A stretch of DNA of 64,000 nt, taken from the NCBI RefSeq assembly GCF_900115475.1, contig NZ_FOWP01000007.1:207855-271854 (forward strand), read 5' to 3'. Under the pieces are notes generated by a model. That model was not told the DNA's origin. It did no database searches and saw only the letters and a list, made by a program, of their open reading frames with translations. The position numbers and the translations under genes were made by a program. The stretch's first letter is position 1. Each line of letters begins with the position of its first letter. The DNA comes from Ectopseudomonas composti (GTDB lineage Bacteria > Pseudomonadota > Gammaproteobacteria > Pseudomonadales > Pseudomonadaceae). Positions 1-8,522 of this stretch are shown here, piece by piece.

Positions 1-1
1 G

Positions 2-538
2 GTCGATGCGGAAAACTGGATGGCCCACCGCGGCGCAGCCAGCGTGATGATGAACATCTTCCGCCACTCACGCACACCGAGAGATTTCGTGATTCTCTCC
101 GGCGACGTGCACTACTCCTTCGTCTACCGCGTAAACATCCGCCATCGTCGCGCCAGCCCGACCATCTGGCAGATCACCAGCAGCGGTATCAAGAACGAAT
201 TCCCGGCCGACCTGCTGGATTGGTTCGACCGCCTCAACCGCTGGCTCTACGCGCCCTGGTCGCCACTCAACTGGCTGACCAAGCGCCGCCGTATGCGCGT
301 CACGCCGTTGATCCCCGACCGCAGCCGCTCGGGTGAACGGCTGTGGAACAGCGCCGGCCTCGGCCAGGTGTTCTTCGACGAACGGGGCCGGCCCAAGCGC
401 ATCCTCCAGCTCAACGCCAACGGGTCACCGCCTGCCGCATTCGTCGCCGAGCGTGAATCAGGCGCGGCGACAGCACCCCTGCTCGGCTCCCCCGAGCGTA
501 GTGCAGCACCGCAGGATGGCGGCACAAGCCACCCGTAA
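2..538 (+). CDS. PhoD-like phosphatase, C-terminal part (truncated by window edge)
   Basis: This open frame enters from the left edge and ends at a TAA at 536-538, so only the last ~178 residues are visible. The segment DFVILSGDVHYSFVYRV contains the GDVH metal-ligand motif typical of the binuclear-metal phosphatase fold of PhoD-like proteins. The phosphate-ester hydrolase assignment comes from this motif plus the following basic, Trp-rich stretch (LYAPWSPLNWL). The last ~25 residues are Ala/Ser-rich and look disordered. The substrate cannot be inferred, and the N-terminus and any signal peptide lie outside the window. Confidence 0.6.
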   Translation, partial: VDAENWMAHRGAASVMMNIFRHSRTPRDFVILSGDVHYSFVYRVNIRHRRASPTIWQITSSGIKNEFPADLLDWFDRLNRWLYAPWSPLNWLTKRRRMRVTPLIPDRSRSGERLWNSAGLGQVFFDERGRPKRILQLNANGSPPAAFVAERESGAATAPLLGSPERSAAPQDGGTSHP

Positions 539-731
539 GCCGAGCGCATACGCCAAACGGCGCCAGGCCATGCGTCTCGACACAGATTTCATGCGAAATG
601 ACGACAGTCGGCAGGATCGAAAAAGCAGGTGTCAGTGGAGCGCTTCGATTTGCTCGATGAACCCTCTGCGCTCTCTAATTGGCTTCAAGCTGGCCCACAA
701 GAACGCTTCCAGTTCGGAGATTCCATTGACC

Positions 732-1151
732 ATGTATACCTGCCTGTTAGAAACGCCATCCATTCAGGTCTATCAAGCGCTTCGAGTCGGCTCGGGCCTT
801 AGCGCAAAGACCGACGAGGCCGCCGCGCGTGGCTTACCTAACAGCCTCTTTGCCGTGCAAATCCTGCATGGTGCACAACCGGTGGGAATGGGCCGCGTGA
901 TCGGTGACGGGGGCTGTTTCTTTCAAGTCGTGGACATCGCCGTTCTCAGGGAGCACCAGGGCAAAGGGCTAGGCAAGCGCATCATGGGTGAAATCCAGCG
1001 GTTCATCGAAACCCAAGTGCCTGAAAGCGGCTACGTGAGCCTGATTGCGGATGGACCAGCACAAGACCTGTACGCGCAGTTTGGCTTCGTTCATACCGCG
1101 CCGCGCTCTGTTGGGATGGCTTACAAACGCCCAAGGCCTGCAGATAGCTGA
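732..1151 (+). CDS. GNAT-family N-acetyltransferase
   Basis: A 139-residue protein of typical single-domain GNAT length. The acetyl-CoA pyrophosphate-binding loop is visible as REHQGKGLGKRIM (Q-x-x-G-x-G/A form), preceded by the beta-strand FFQVVDIAVL. The C-terminal LYAQFGFVHTAP is the usual GNAT 'YxxxGF' element. I chose the ATG at 732 because the domain starts directly there and a GGAG lies at 716-719. An in-frame ATG at 657 would add 25 residues with no family similarity, and the open frame runs back further still. The acceptor substrate is unknown. It stands alone between the phosphatase and the convergent polyamine genes. Confidence 0.75.
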   Translation: MYTCLLETPSIQVYQALRVGSGLSAKTDEAAARGLPNSLFAVQILHGAQPVGMGRVIGDGGCFFQVVDIAVLREHQGKGLGKRIMGEIQRFIETQVPESGYVSLIADGPAQDLYAQFGFVHTAPRSVGMAYKRPRPADS

Positions 1152-1259
1152 TGTAAGCGTCAAGCGGCTCTGGAAAAGACTCCGATCAGCTCAATATTGA
1201 AGGCCTGAGCGGAGTACGACTGTCGCCAATCGCTACCGCCCAGGTCATCCCCCTTCGCT

Positions 1260-2573
1260 TCAGCGCAGCTTCTCCAGCATCTGGTAGTACCACATGCCCG
1301 CCGCCAGCATCGGGTTGCCGAGCTGGTCGCCCAGCGGCACCTTGATGTGCTTGCAAGCGGCGAAGGTGTCGTACTGCTCCAGGTCGCCAGTGATGGCCTT
1401 GGCCATGATCTCACCCATGATGTGGGTGGTGGCGATGCCATGACCGGAGTAGCCCTGGCAGTACCAGACGTTGGACGAGAGCTTGCCCAGCTGCGGGATG
1501 CGGTTCATCACGATGCCCATGGCGCAGCTCCACTGGAAGTCGATCTGTACGCCCTTGAGTTGCGGGAAGGTGCTCTCGATGCACGGGCGCAGTTCGCTGG
1601 CGATGTCACGCGAGTCACGCCCGGAGTAGTTGCAGCCACCACCGAACAGCAGGCGGCCGTCGGCCGTCATGCGGTAGTAGTCGAGCACGAAGCGGCAGTC
1701 GTACACCGCCAGGTCCTGCGGATTGATCGCTTTTGCCAACTCGCCAAGCGGCGCGGTGGTGACGATGCCGCCCATGGCCGGGAAGATCAGCCCCTTGAGC
1801 TTGCGCCGCTCGAGCTTGTGATAGACGTCGCCGGCCAGCAGCACCTGCTTGGCCTCGATCCGCCCGCCGGCGGTGACCACCGCTGGACGCGGACCATGGA
1901 CGATGTCGAGCACCTCGGAGTGTTCGAAGATCAGCGCGCCCAGGCTCTCAGCGGCCTTGGCCTCACCGAGGCACAGGTTGAGCGGGTGCAGGTGCATGTT
2001 GCGGGTGTTCTTCAACGCCCCGCAGTACAGCTCGCTGCCCAGTTGTGCACGCACGCCAGCAGCGTCGAGCAGGGTGACATCGCCGCCCATGCCGCGCCGC
2101 AGCGCTTCGTCGTAGGTCGACTTGAGTTCGTCCATATGGCTGGCTTTCATCGCCGTATGCAGATGGCCGTGCTTGAGGTCACAGTCGATGCCGTACTTGG
2201 CCACGCGGTTCTTGATGATCTCGTGGCCGCGCCAACGCAGGTGCCAGATGAAGTCGTCCACCTCCTCGCCCAGAGTGTTGCGCATCTGCTTGCGCATGGC
2301 TTCGTCACCGGACAGGCTGCCGGTGACCTGGCCGCCGTTACGCCCGCTGGCGCCCCAGCCGACCTTGTTGGTTTCCACCACGGCGACCTTGAGGCCGCGC
2401 TCGGCCAGCTCCACCGCGGTGGCGATGCCGGTAAAGCCGCCGCCAATGATGGCCACGTCCACCGTCACGCTGCCCTGCAGCGTCGGGTAGTCGCTCTCGA
2501 AGTTGAGCGAGGCCGAATAGTAGGACTGCGCACGCTCGGCGGCGGGTTTGACGGGTTGGTTGATCGCGTTCAT
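1260..2573 (-). CDS. puuB: FAD-dependent gamma-glutamylputrescine oxidase-like protein (PuuB/PauB family)
   Basis: A 437-residue flavoprotein of the DAO family. It has a dinucleotide-binding motif near residues 40-55 (VAIIGGGFTGIATA) and the GWGASGRNGGQV segment typical of PuuB-type oxidases. Near the C-terminus GYSGHGIATTHIMGE forms the second FAD-contact region. In the gamma-glutamylated putrescine pathway this enzyme oxidises gamma-Glu-putrescine to the aldehyde with release of H2O2. AAGGAT lies upstream of the ATG at 2573. The PuuA-like ligase that makes such substrates is immediately upstream on the same strand, separated by a REP palindrome. Pseudomonads carry several paralogues (pauA/pauB), so the preferred polyamine is uncertain. 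Confidence 0.85.
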   Translation of the reverse strand: MNAINQPVKPAAERAQSYYSASLNFESDYPTLQGSVTVDVAIIGGGFTGIATAVELAERGLKVAVVETNKVGWGASGRNGGQVTGSLSGDEAMRKQMRNTLGEEVDDFIWHLRWRGHEIIKNRVAKYGIDCDLKHGHLHTAMKASHMDELKSTYDEALRRGMGGDVTLLDAAGVRAQLGSELYCGALKNTRNMHLHPLNLCLGEAKAAESLGALIFEHSEVLDIVHGPRPAVVTAGGRIEAKQVLLAGDVYHKLERRKLKGLIFPAMGGIVTTAPLGELAKAINPQDLAVYDCRFVLDYYRMTADGRLLFGGGCNYSGRDSRDIASELRPCIESTFPQLKGVQIDFQWSCAMGIVMNRIPQLGKLSSNVWYCQGYSGHGIATTHIMGEIMAKAITGDLEQYDTFAACKHIKVPLGDQLGNPMLAAGMWYYQMLEKLR

Positions 2574-2648
2574 TGCAGAATCCTTGTGGCGGTTACCGCA
2601 GTTGGGTGTCGCGGGGCCGCCTAGGCCGTGCGCACCGATGAATCGGGG

Positions 2649-2708
2649 ATCGCGGCTGAAGCCGCTCCTACGGCCTGTACATCCTGTAGGAGCGGCTTCA
2701 GCCGCGAT
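2649..2708. repeat. Inverted pair of REP elements
   Basis: Two perfectly complementary 23-base arms lie at 2649-2671 and 2686-2708 and are separated by 14 bases. The right arm, beginning GTAGGAGCGGCTTCAGCC, is a classic Pseudomonas REP unit. The pair lies in the gap between the puuA-like and puuB-like genes, where its hairpin could slow transcript decay or lower expression of the downstream oxidase gene. Confidence 0.9.
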
Positions 2709-2717
2709 GCTGTTCAG

Positions 2718-4085
2718 TCAGGCATTACTCAAATACCAGCGCCAGTCCTGCTCACCGACTTCGCCCATGAACTGGCGATACTCGGCACGCTTGACCGCGA
2801 GAAAGACCTTGAGGAAGTCGGCGCCGAAGGCATCGCGAGCCCAACTGGAGCGCTCCAGCGCCTGGATCGACGCCAGCCACTCGGTCGGCAACAGAGTCGT
2901 GGCCTGGGCATAACCATTGCCCTCCACCGGCGCACCGGGGTCGAGGTGATCAGCAATGCCACGGTGAATCCCGGAAAGAATCGCCGCCGCAGCGAGATAG
3001 GGGTTGGCGTCGGCGCCGCAGATGCGGTGCTCGACATGCCGAGTATTCGCCGGGCCGCCTGGCACGCGCAGGCTGACGGTGCGGTTATCCACACCCCAGG
3101 TCGGCGCCAGCGGCGCATAACTGTTGGCCTGGAAACGCCGGTAGGAGTTGGCGTTGGGGCAGAACAGCAGCAGCGAGTCGAGCAGACTGGCGAGCATGCC
3201 GCCGACCGCCTGGCGCAGCAGCGGCGTGCCGGCCGGATCTTCACTGGCGAACAGATTGTTGCCCTGCGCATCGGCCAGGCTGACATGCATGTGCATGCCG
3301 GTACCGGCCAGGTGATCGAAGGGCTTGGCCATGAAGCAGGCCTGCATCCCGTGACGGTGCGCGACGCCCTTGACCAGGCGCTTGTAGCGCACTGCCTGAT
3401 CCATCGCCGCCAGCACCGGGCCATGTTCCAGGGTGATTTCCACCTGGCCGGGGGCGTACTCGGAAATCGCCGTGCGCGCCGGGATGCCCTGCGCCTTGCA
3501 GGCGGCATAGAGATCACGCAAAAACGGCTCGATCTGCTCCAGCTCGCGCAGGCCGTAGACCTGGGTCTGCCGTGGACGGCTACCGTCGGCGTCCAGCGCC
3601 GGCTGTGGGCGCCCCTCGGCATCACGCTTCTGGTCAAGCAGATAGAACTCCAGCTCGCAGGCCATCACCGGGTGATAACCCGCGCCTTCGAGCAGCTCGA
3701 TCACGCGGATCAACAACTGCCGTGGATCGGCCGGCGTGGCCGGCAGGCCTTCGGTCGGGTGCATCGACACCTGCACGGCGGCAGTGGGCATCTGCCGCCA
3801 GGGCAGGCGCACCAGGCTGCCGGGCAACGGATAGGCGCGGCAATCGATATCGCCCACCTCCCAAACCAGGCCGGAATCCTCGACATCCTCGCCCTGGATG
3901 GACAGGCCGAGCATGGTGCTCGGCAGCGGCCGGCCGCTCTGGTACAGCGCCAGCAGCTCCTCGCGGTGCAGCAGCTTGCCGCGCGGCACGCCATTGGTAT
4001 CGAGAATGAACAGCTCGATCAGCTCGATATCGGGATTGTTCGCCAGGAAGTCCTGAGCTTCCTGCACGGGGGCGAAAGTCGTCAT
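2718..4085 (-). CDS. puuA: Glutamine synthetase-family gamma-glutamylpolyamine ligase (PuuA/PauA family)
   Basis: A 455-residue glutamine synthetase fold enzyme. The N-terminal beta-grasp region holds IELIELFILDTNGVPRGK, a PuuA-type signature. The ATP and metal core includes MACELEFYLLD and HMHVSLAD, and the late motif ENG-type arginine region lies around RTVSLRVPGGPANTRHVEHR. Enzymes of this group couple ATP hydrolysis to joining glutamate with putrescine or related amines, the first step in polyamine breakdown. The PuuB-like oxidase follows on the same strand. The start at 4085 gives the usual family length, though the Shine-Dalgarno sequence is weak. Which amine is used cannot be decided here because Pseudomonas has several paralogues. 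Confidence 0.88.
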   Translation of the reverse strand: MTTFAPVQEAQDFLANNPDIELIELFILDTNGVPRGKLLHREELLALYQSGRPLPSTMLGLSIQGEDVEDSGLVWEVGDIDCRAYPLPGSLVRLPWRQMPTAAVQVSMHPTEGLPATPADPRQLLIRVIELLEGAGYHPVMACELEFYLLDQKRDAEGRPQPALDADGSRPRQTQVYGLRELEQIEPFLRDLYAACKAQGIPARTAISEYAPGQVEITLEHGPVLAAMDQAVRYKRLVKGVAHRHGMQACFMAKPFDHLAGTGMHMHVSLADAQGNNLFASEDPAGTPLLRQAVGGMLASLLDSLLLFCPNANSYRRFQANSYAPLAPTWGVDNRTVSLRVPGGPANTRHVEHRICGADANPYLAAAAILSGIHRGIADHLDPGAPVEGNGYAQATTLLPTEWLASIQALERSSWARDAFGADFLKVFLAVKRAEYRQFMGEVGEQDWRWYLSNA

Positions 4086-4206
4086 GTTGCGCTCGCTTGC
4101 GCCAGTTAGGCGCTCGGTGTCCGCACGGCCCGTTCAATTCGTGAACAGGTTGCACAGGCAGACAAGGTGATAGCAGCGGCTGCGGGCATGGCGCAGCCAT
4201 CGGTAT

Positions 4207-4368
4207 TCAGCGGGCGGGGACGGCGTCCGGCGGGCGCGCGTGGCGGCAATGCCACAGCGCCCAGAAGGCGAGGATGATGGTCAGCAGCGGGTTGAGCCGC
4301 TCCAACAAGCGCCGCCGCGCAGGCGCGCGGTACAGCGGAACATGGACTTGGCAGGCCGGGGAGATCAT
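4207..4368 (-). CDS. Possible small membrane protein (53 aa)
   Basis: Reading the minus strand from an ATG at 4368 to a TGA at 4207 gives 53 residues. A basic stretch (RAPARRRLLER) is followed by one hydrophobic segment (LLTIILAFWALW) and a short Arg/Pro-rich tail. That pattern fits a small single-pass membrane protein. It lies just upstream of the PuuA-like gene on the same strand. No convincing Shine-Dalgarno sequence is visible and I recognise no family, so this is tentative. Confidence 0.3.
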   Translation of the reverse strand: MISPACQVHVPLYRAPARRRLLERLNPLLTIILAFWALWHCRHARPPDAVPAR

Positions 4369-4471
4369 GGTTTAGCAGCGTCGCACAGGGTTTGACGTGC
4401 GTTAAATCGGGTTTTTCAGACGCTTGGTTATTTATTGACTAAACAATCCCACCGATTCACCCATGTCGACC

Positions 4472-4494
4472 CGTAGGGTGCGCCATGCGCACCG
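4472..4494 (+). repeat. Short intergenic palindromic repeat (GTAGGGTGCGCC family), copy 1
   Basis: The unit CGTAGGGTGCGCCATGCGCA-CCG recurs at 22689-22710 (inverted, one base shorter) and at 63591-63613, always between genes. The inner bases GGTGCGC and GCGCACC are complementary and can form a hairpin. Confidence 0.7.
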
Positions 4495-4528
4495 GCTTTC
4501 ACGCCACGCTCAGCAGCACGCAAACGAT

Positions 4529-6100
4529 TCACGGCTCCGGCCGATAGCCCAGACGCAAACCGCCCCAATGCTTGCCCTGCACCATGATCGGTACCGACAG
4601 GTCGTGCATCAGCTCACCGGTATCGCGCATGTAGGTCTGCAGCAACAGGGCCTGCTTGTGGCTGCCGCAGCGAATGCCGGTGCGGTCGTTGAACAGACGC
4701 TTGCCGCGGCTGCGGGTCGCATCCACGGCCGGGTCGCCGCTGGGCGGGTGGTTGAACGCGGCGTTGTGGGTCGGCACATAGCCTTCCGGCGTAGTGGAGA
4801 TGGCGAACACCAACCCTTCATGGCGCTTGAGCAGCGGCTCCTGCAAACCTGGCAACACCTGATCGGCGTACTGATCGAAACGCGTGCGGTACTTCTGCGG
4901 CTGGGTGCCGGCAATCGGCTGGTAACGGCGGTCGAACAGGTCGTCGAGACCAATGCGGCCGGCCTGCAGGTCCTGCTCGAATTGTGCCGCGATGGCTGCC
5001 GCGCCTTCACGCGCCAGGTCATAGGCGCGCTGGTGGTAATCATCCAGGCCCACTTCGGCGAGCTGCTCGCTGACCGTCTCGGCCTGCCCGACCAACTGCT
5101 CGGCAGCATCGGCCAGTTGCCGGGTCTGCCCTTCACTGCCCTGCACGTCGTCCTGCAATTGCAATGCAGCCGCTGAAAGGCTGGCCAGACGCTGGTGATT
5201 GTCGGCCGTACCGGCGCTGATCTGCGCCACCTGCTGCTCGACTTCCTCGGCTTGATCGGCAATGCCATGCAGGCGGCTGCCAGCCGTTTCGATCTGCTGC
5301 GCGGCCTGCTCCAGCTCGACGCTCTGGCGCTGGATATGAGCGACCACCGCAGCACTCTGCTGACGGATGTCGGCGACCATCTGGCTGACTTCCCCGGTAG
5401 CACTGGCAGTACGGGCGGCGAGGTTGCGTACCTCGTCGGCGACCACGGCAAACCCGCGGCCCATCTCACCGGCGCGGGCCGCCTCGATGGCCGCGTTGAG
5501 CGCCAGCAGGTTGGTCTGGCTGGCGATGGACTGGATCACCTGGGTGACCTGTTCGATCTGTTCGGTACGGCTACCGAGACCATCGATCAGCTCACGGCTG
5601 GCCAGGGTCTGCGCACTGAGTTGCTGCATGCGCTCGATGGCCTGATTGAGCTCGGCCTGACCGTTGGCGCTTGCATCACGCACATGTCGGGCCGCGGCCA
5701 AGGTGTGCTCGGCGCGGGCAGCGCTGTCCTGCTCGGTGTGGGTGATGGCCTCGGCGGCCTGGCTGACCTGCTGCACAGCCGTCAGCTGCGATTGCAGGCG
5801 ACCGGCCAGATGCTTGACCGCATGGGCCACCTTGGCGGCGGACAACGCGTTGTGGCAGGTGTGGCGCGACAGCCCGCGGCTGAGTTCGACGAAGTCGCCG
5901 GTCGCTTTCTGCTGGGCAGCCTGCGCCGGCTCGTCACGACGCTGCCACGGCCCCAGCCAGGGCCACAACGCCAACAACAGATAGGAGGGGACGCTTACGT
6001 AAAGAGGCAGTTGCATCTGCTGGTAGGCCAGCATCAATCCGGCCAGGCCAATAGCGTGCAGTACGAAAGCGAGCGGCGAACGGATAAAGGCAGCTTGCAT
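4529..6100 (-). CDS. Methyl-accepting chemotaxis protein with C-terminal sensory domain
   Basis: A 523-residue chemoreceptor. The N-terminus has two closely spaced hydrophobic segments (about 8-26 and 32-50) with almost no periplasmic loop and no visible HAMP domain. The signalling coiled coil follows, with the conserved hairpin tip near 195-230 ([20 protein letters not shown]) that contacts CheA and CheW. The last ~150 residues form a separate domain with [19 protein letters not shown], resembling a Cache/PAS-like ligand fold placed after, not before, the signalling domain, and so probably cytoplasmic. I chose the ATG at 6100 because GAGG precedes it and the hydrophobic anchor begins there; the open frame continues upstream without domain content. 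The ligand is unknown. Confidence 0.85.
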   Translation of the reverse strand: MQAAFIRSPLAFVLHAIGLAGLMLAYQQMQLPLYVSVPSYLLLALWPWLGPWQRRDEPAQAAQQKATGDFVELSRGLSRHTCHNALSAAKVAHAVKHLAGRLQSQLTAVQQVSQAAEAITHTEQDSAARAEHTLAAARHVRDASANGQAELNQAIERMQQLSAQTLASRELIDGLGSRTEQIEQVTQVIQSIASQTNLLALNAAIEAARAGEMGRGFAVVADEVRNLAARTASATGEVSQMVADIRQQSAAVVAHIQRQSVELEQAAQQIETAGSRLHGIADQAEEVEQQVAQISAGTADNHQRLASLSAAALQLQDDVQGSEGQTRQLADAAEQLVGQAETVSEQLAEVGLDDYHQRAYDLAREGAAAIAAQFEQDLQAGRIGLDDLFDRRYQPIAGTQPQKYRTRFDQYADQVLPGLQEPLLKRHEGLVFAISTTPEGYVPTHNAAFNHPPSGDPAVDATRSRGKRLFNDRTGIRCGSHKQALLLQTYMRDTGELMHDLSVPIMVQGKHWGGLRLGYRPEP

Positions 6101-6332
6101 GACCGACCTCAGAGTTCTTGTTCTGGTGCGCGGCGAGGCGCTGTAGGCGGACGGGGTCACGGCGGGTTCTCTCCTTGAATATCCCACGCAACCTGGACAG
6201 CAGGCTACGCGTACGACAGGCCCGACGAAAAATAAGCGTATACAGACCGGGCACCATGACCGGGATTCGAGCAGCTTGGAAGCACCAGCACCATAAAACT
6301 TTGGTAGCACACTGCCATGAATTTAGACCGAT

Positions 6333-7409
6333 CTACCCCACCATGCGATGGCGCTTGACGAAGCGCCTGTCCAGCCAGTCCTTGCAGCGTCCGTAGAGCT
6401 GCCCACCTGCACTCCAATCGTGCCAGCCGAGCAATGCCCCGCCATCGCCGGTGGCCAGCAACGCCAGACTCTGCCACTGCGCCCGGTAATGTTGCAGCGG
6501 TCGATTGTGCAATGCAGCGTTGAGATTGGCGGCGAGCACCGGCGCCTGACGCACGGCGAAACGGCCACTGCGGCGCATGCCGTCGAGGCTGGCGCAATCG
6601 CCAACGGCGAAGACCTGCGCATGGGACTCGCATTGCAGGGTCGGCCGAATCGCGACGAAACCGGCTGCGTCCTTGGCCAGCTGACTGGCCGTCAGCCAGA
6701 GCCAGGGCCGTGCGCCGCTGGCCAACAGCAGGCGGCGCCCACGCCATACCGGCTCGTCACCGCTAAGCAACCAGTCATCCTCAATCCGCCCGATCGGGCA
6801 ATGCTCGCGCACCTGCACGCCACGCTGACGCAGATGACCCAGCGCGCGCAGGCGCAGCCCCGGCGACAAGCCATCGAGCAGCGTGCCACCGCAGAACAGC
6901 GCCAGCGCCGGCACCTGGTCGGCCAGGGCCAAGGCCAGTTCCACACCACCAGCACCGCCACCAAGAATCGCCATGCGCCGTGGCTCGGCCTGCCACTGCT
7001 GCCAGCCCTCAAGTAAGCGCTCGATGGGTCTGGCGGCCAGCACCTGCATGCCCTCGCCCTGCTGCGGTGGAATGGCCATGCCGGCGCCGACATTCAGCGA
7101 CAACCATTCGCCCTGCAGGCTACGGCCGTCTGCAAGCTGCAGGACACGCGCATCGGCATCGAGCGAGGCGATTTCGCCTTCGATCAGGTCGACCTTGGCC
7201 GCCCGGCATAGCGGCTGCAACTCCACGCGGCAATCTGCCGGGCTGAAACGGCCGCTGATCAGCCCCGGCAACATGCCGGCGTACCAGGCTTCCGGGCCTG
7301 GGCTGAGCAAGCCGATACGGCCTGGCGGGCGCTCCACCAGCGCCCAGCGGCGCAACACGCCAAGGTGGGCATGGCCGGCCCCGGCCAGGATCAGGTCGTA
7401 CTGGGTCAT
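6333..7409 (-). CDS. FAD-dependent NAD(P)H oxidoreductase (NDH-2/SelD-associated type)
   Basis: A 358-residue pyridine nucleotide-disulfide oxidoreductase-fold protein. The N-terminal FAD motif is LILAGAGHAHLGVLRRW, the second nucleotide site is MAILGGGAGGVELALAL near residue 150, and the late FAD contact is VFAVGDCASL. It lacks a CxxxxC redox pair at the N-terminus, so it is not a thiol reductase, and it resembles type-II NADH dehydrogenase-like flavoproteins. Its ATG overlaps the stop codon of the upstream AraC-type regulator by 4 bases (7406-7409), so the two are translationally coupled. A divergent desaturase gene lies beyond the regulator, and delivery of electrons to that oxidase is an attractive but unproven role. 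Confidence 0.75.
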   Translation of the reverse strand: MTQYDLILAGAGHAHLGVLRRWALVERPPGRIGLLSPGPEAWYAGMLPGLISGRFSPADCRVELQPLCRAAKVDLIEGEIASLDADARVLQLADGRSLQGEWLSLNVGAGMAIPPQQGEGMQVLAARPIERLLEGWQQWQAEPRRMAILGGGAGGVELALALADQVPALALFCGGTLLDGLSPGLRLRALGHLRQRGVQVREHCPIGRIEDDWLLSGDEPVWRGRRLLLASGARPWLWLTASQLAKDAAGFVAIRPTLQCESHAQVFAVGDCASLDGMRRSGRFAVRQAPVLAANLNAALHNRPLQHYRAQWQSLALLATGDGGALLGWHDWSAGGQLYGRCKDWLDRRFVKRHRMVG

Positions 7410-8419
7410 GCGTTCTTCAATCCGTCGCGGTATTGGCTCGGCGTCTGGCCGGTCCAGCGTTTGAAGGCTCGGCCAAAGCTGCTGCTGTCGCTGAAACCGA
7501 GCAGATAGGCAATTTCACTGATCGAGCAGCGCGGGTCGCGCATGTGCCGCAACGCCAGGGCGTGGCGCGTCTCGCCGAGCAGCGCCTCGTAGCTGGCGCC
7601 CTCCTCGGCCAGGTGCCGCTGCAGGCTGCGTAGGCTCAGATGCAGAGCCTGGGCGATACGCTCGGCAGAGGGCTCGCCATCGGGCAACTGTACCTCGAGG
7701 CAATTGCGCACCCGCTCGCTGCAGCTGGCCGCCTGCAGTTGCTCCAGGCTGCGCCTGAGCACCGTCTCGTTGTGTTCGGCCAGCTCCGGGTTGCCGTCAT
7801 CCAGGCGCTGCTCGAACGCGGTGCGGGGAAAACGCAGCAGGCTCTCATCGGCATCGAACTGCAGCGGCGCGCGAAATACCGTCTGCCACGGCGTCGGGTC
7901 GGCTGGCCGTGGTCGTTGCAGCTGTACCAGCAACGGCGAGAAATCCCGGTTCAGGCGATTGCGACAGCTGCGCACGTAGATCGCGGCGAACGCGTCCAGC
8001 GCTTCGGGCGCGGGTGCAGGGCTTCCTGGCGGTACGCGAAAACGAAATTCGTAGGCGTCCTCCAGCTCGCGCAACTCCAGTTGCAGCGCATCGCTGACCA
8101 CACGGTGATAACGCACGATGCGCTCGAACATCTCGCGCAGACTGCTGCTGGCGATCAGCGCATAGCCCAGGGCATGGAAGGTAGTCGGGCTAACGAACTG
8201 CGAGGTCTTCAGGCCGAGCGCCGGGTCACCACTGGCGGCCACCGCCAACTGCCACAGACGCGTGGTGAGCGACAGCGGGCAGCGCGCGTTGGGGTCGTCG
8301 AGTACGGTCGGATCGAGCCCAGCCTCGCGACACAGCGCAGCGCTATCCAGGCCGAGAGCATCGAGCTGCTTGCGCAGAGCGCGAGTCCAGCTGGCCAGGG
8401 TTGAAGGTTCGGCAGTCAT
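7406..8419 (-). CDS. AraC-family transcriptional regulator
   Basis: A 337-residue regulator. Residues ~15-200 form the long N-terminal effector domain found in OruR/ArgR-like AraC proteins (Arabinose_bd type), including TFHALGYALIASSSLREMF. The C-terminal ~100 residues carry the double helix-turn-helix, with LHLSLRSLQRHLAEEG in the first and ISEIAYLLGFSDSSSFGRAF in the second. The start at 8419 begins the family region; the open frame extends 35 codons upstream without similarity. The 103-base divergent gap to the desaturase gene (8420-8522) is the likely operator region, which suggests control of the desaturase and of its own operon with the flavoprotein. The inducer is unknown. Confidence 0.85.
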   Translation of the reverse strand: MTAEPSTLASWTRALRKQLDALGLDSAALCREAGLDPTVLDDPNARCPLSLTTRLWQLAVAASGDPALGLKTSQFVSPTTFHALGYALIASSSLREMFERIVRYHRVVSDALQLELRELEDAYEFRFRVPPGSPAPAPEALDAFAAIYVRSCRNRLNRDFSPLLVQLQRPRPADPTPWQTVFRAPLQFDADESLLRFPRTAFEQRLDDGNPELAEHNETVLRRSLEQLQAASCSERVRNCLEVQLPDGEPSAERIAQALHLSLRSLQRHLAEEGASYEALLGETRHALALRHMRDPRCSISEIAYLLGFSDSSSFGRAFKRWTGQTPSQYRDGLKNA

Positions 8420-8522
8420 GCAGATTGGCGTATCCGGTAGGCAGGTTGGCGTGCACGGTCGGGCGCTCTGACGACCGTCACGGCACAGTGAAGTCACAAC
8501 CCAATAACAAGAGGATGTCGGC

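Noticed and set aside
1347..2624. Long plus-strand open frame of 425 codons opposite the PuuB-like gene
   Set aside because: It is a high-GC antisense shadow; the minus-strand frame has clear FAD motifs and the plus frame has no domain pattern.
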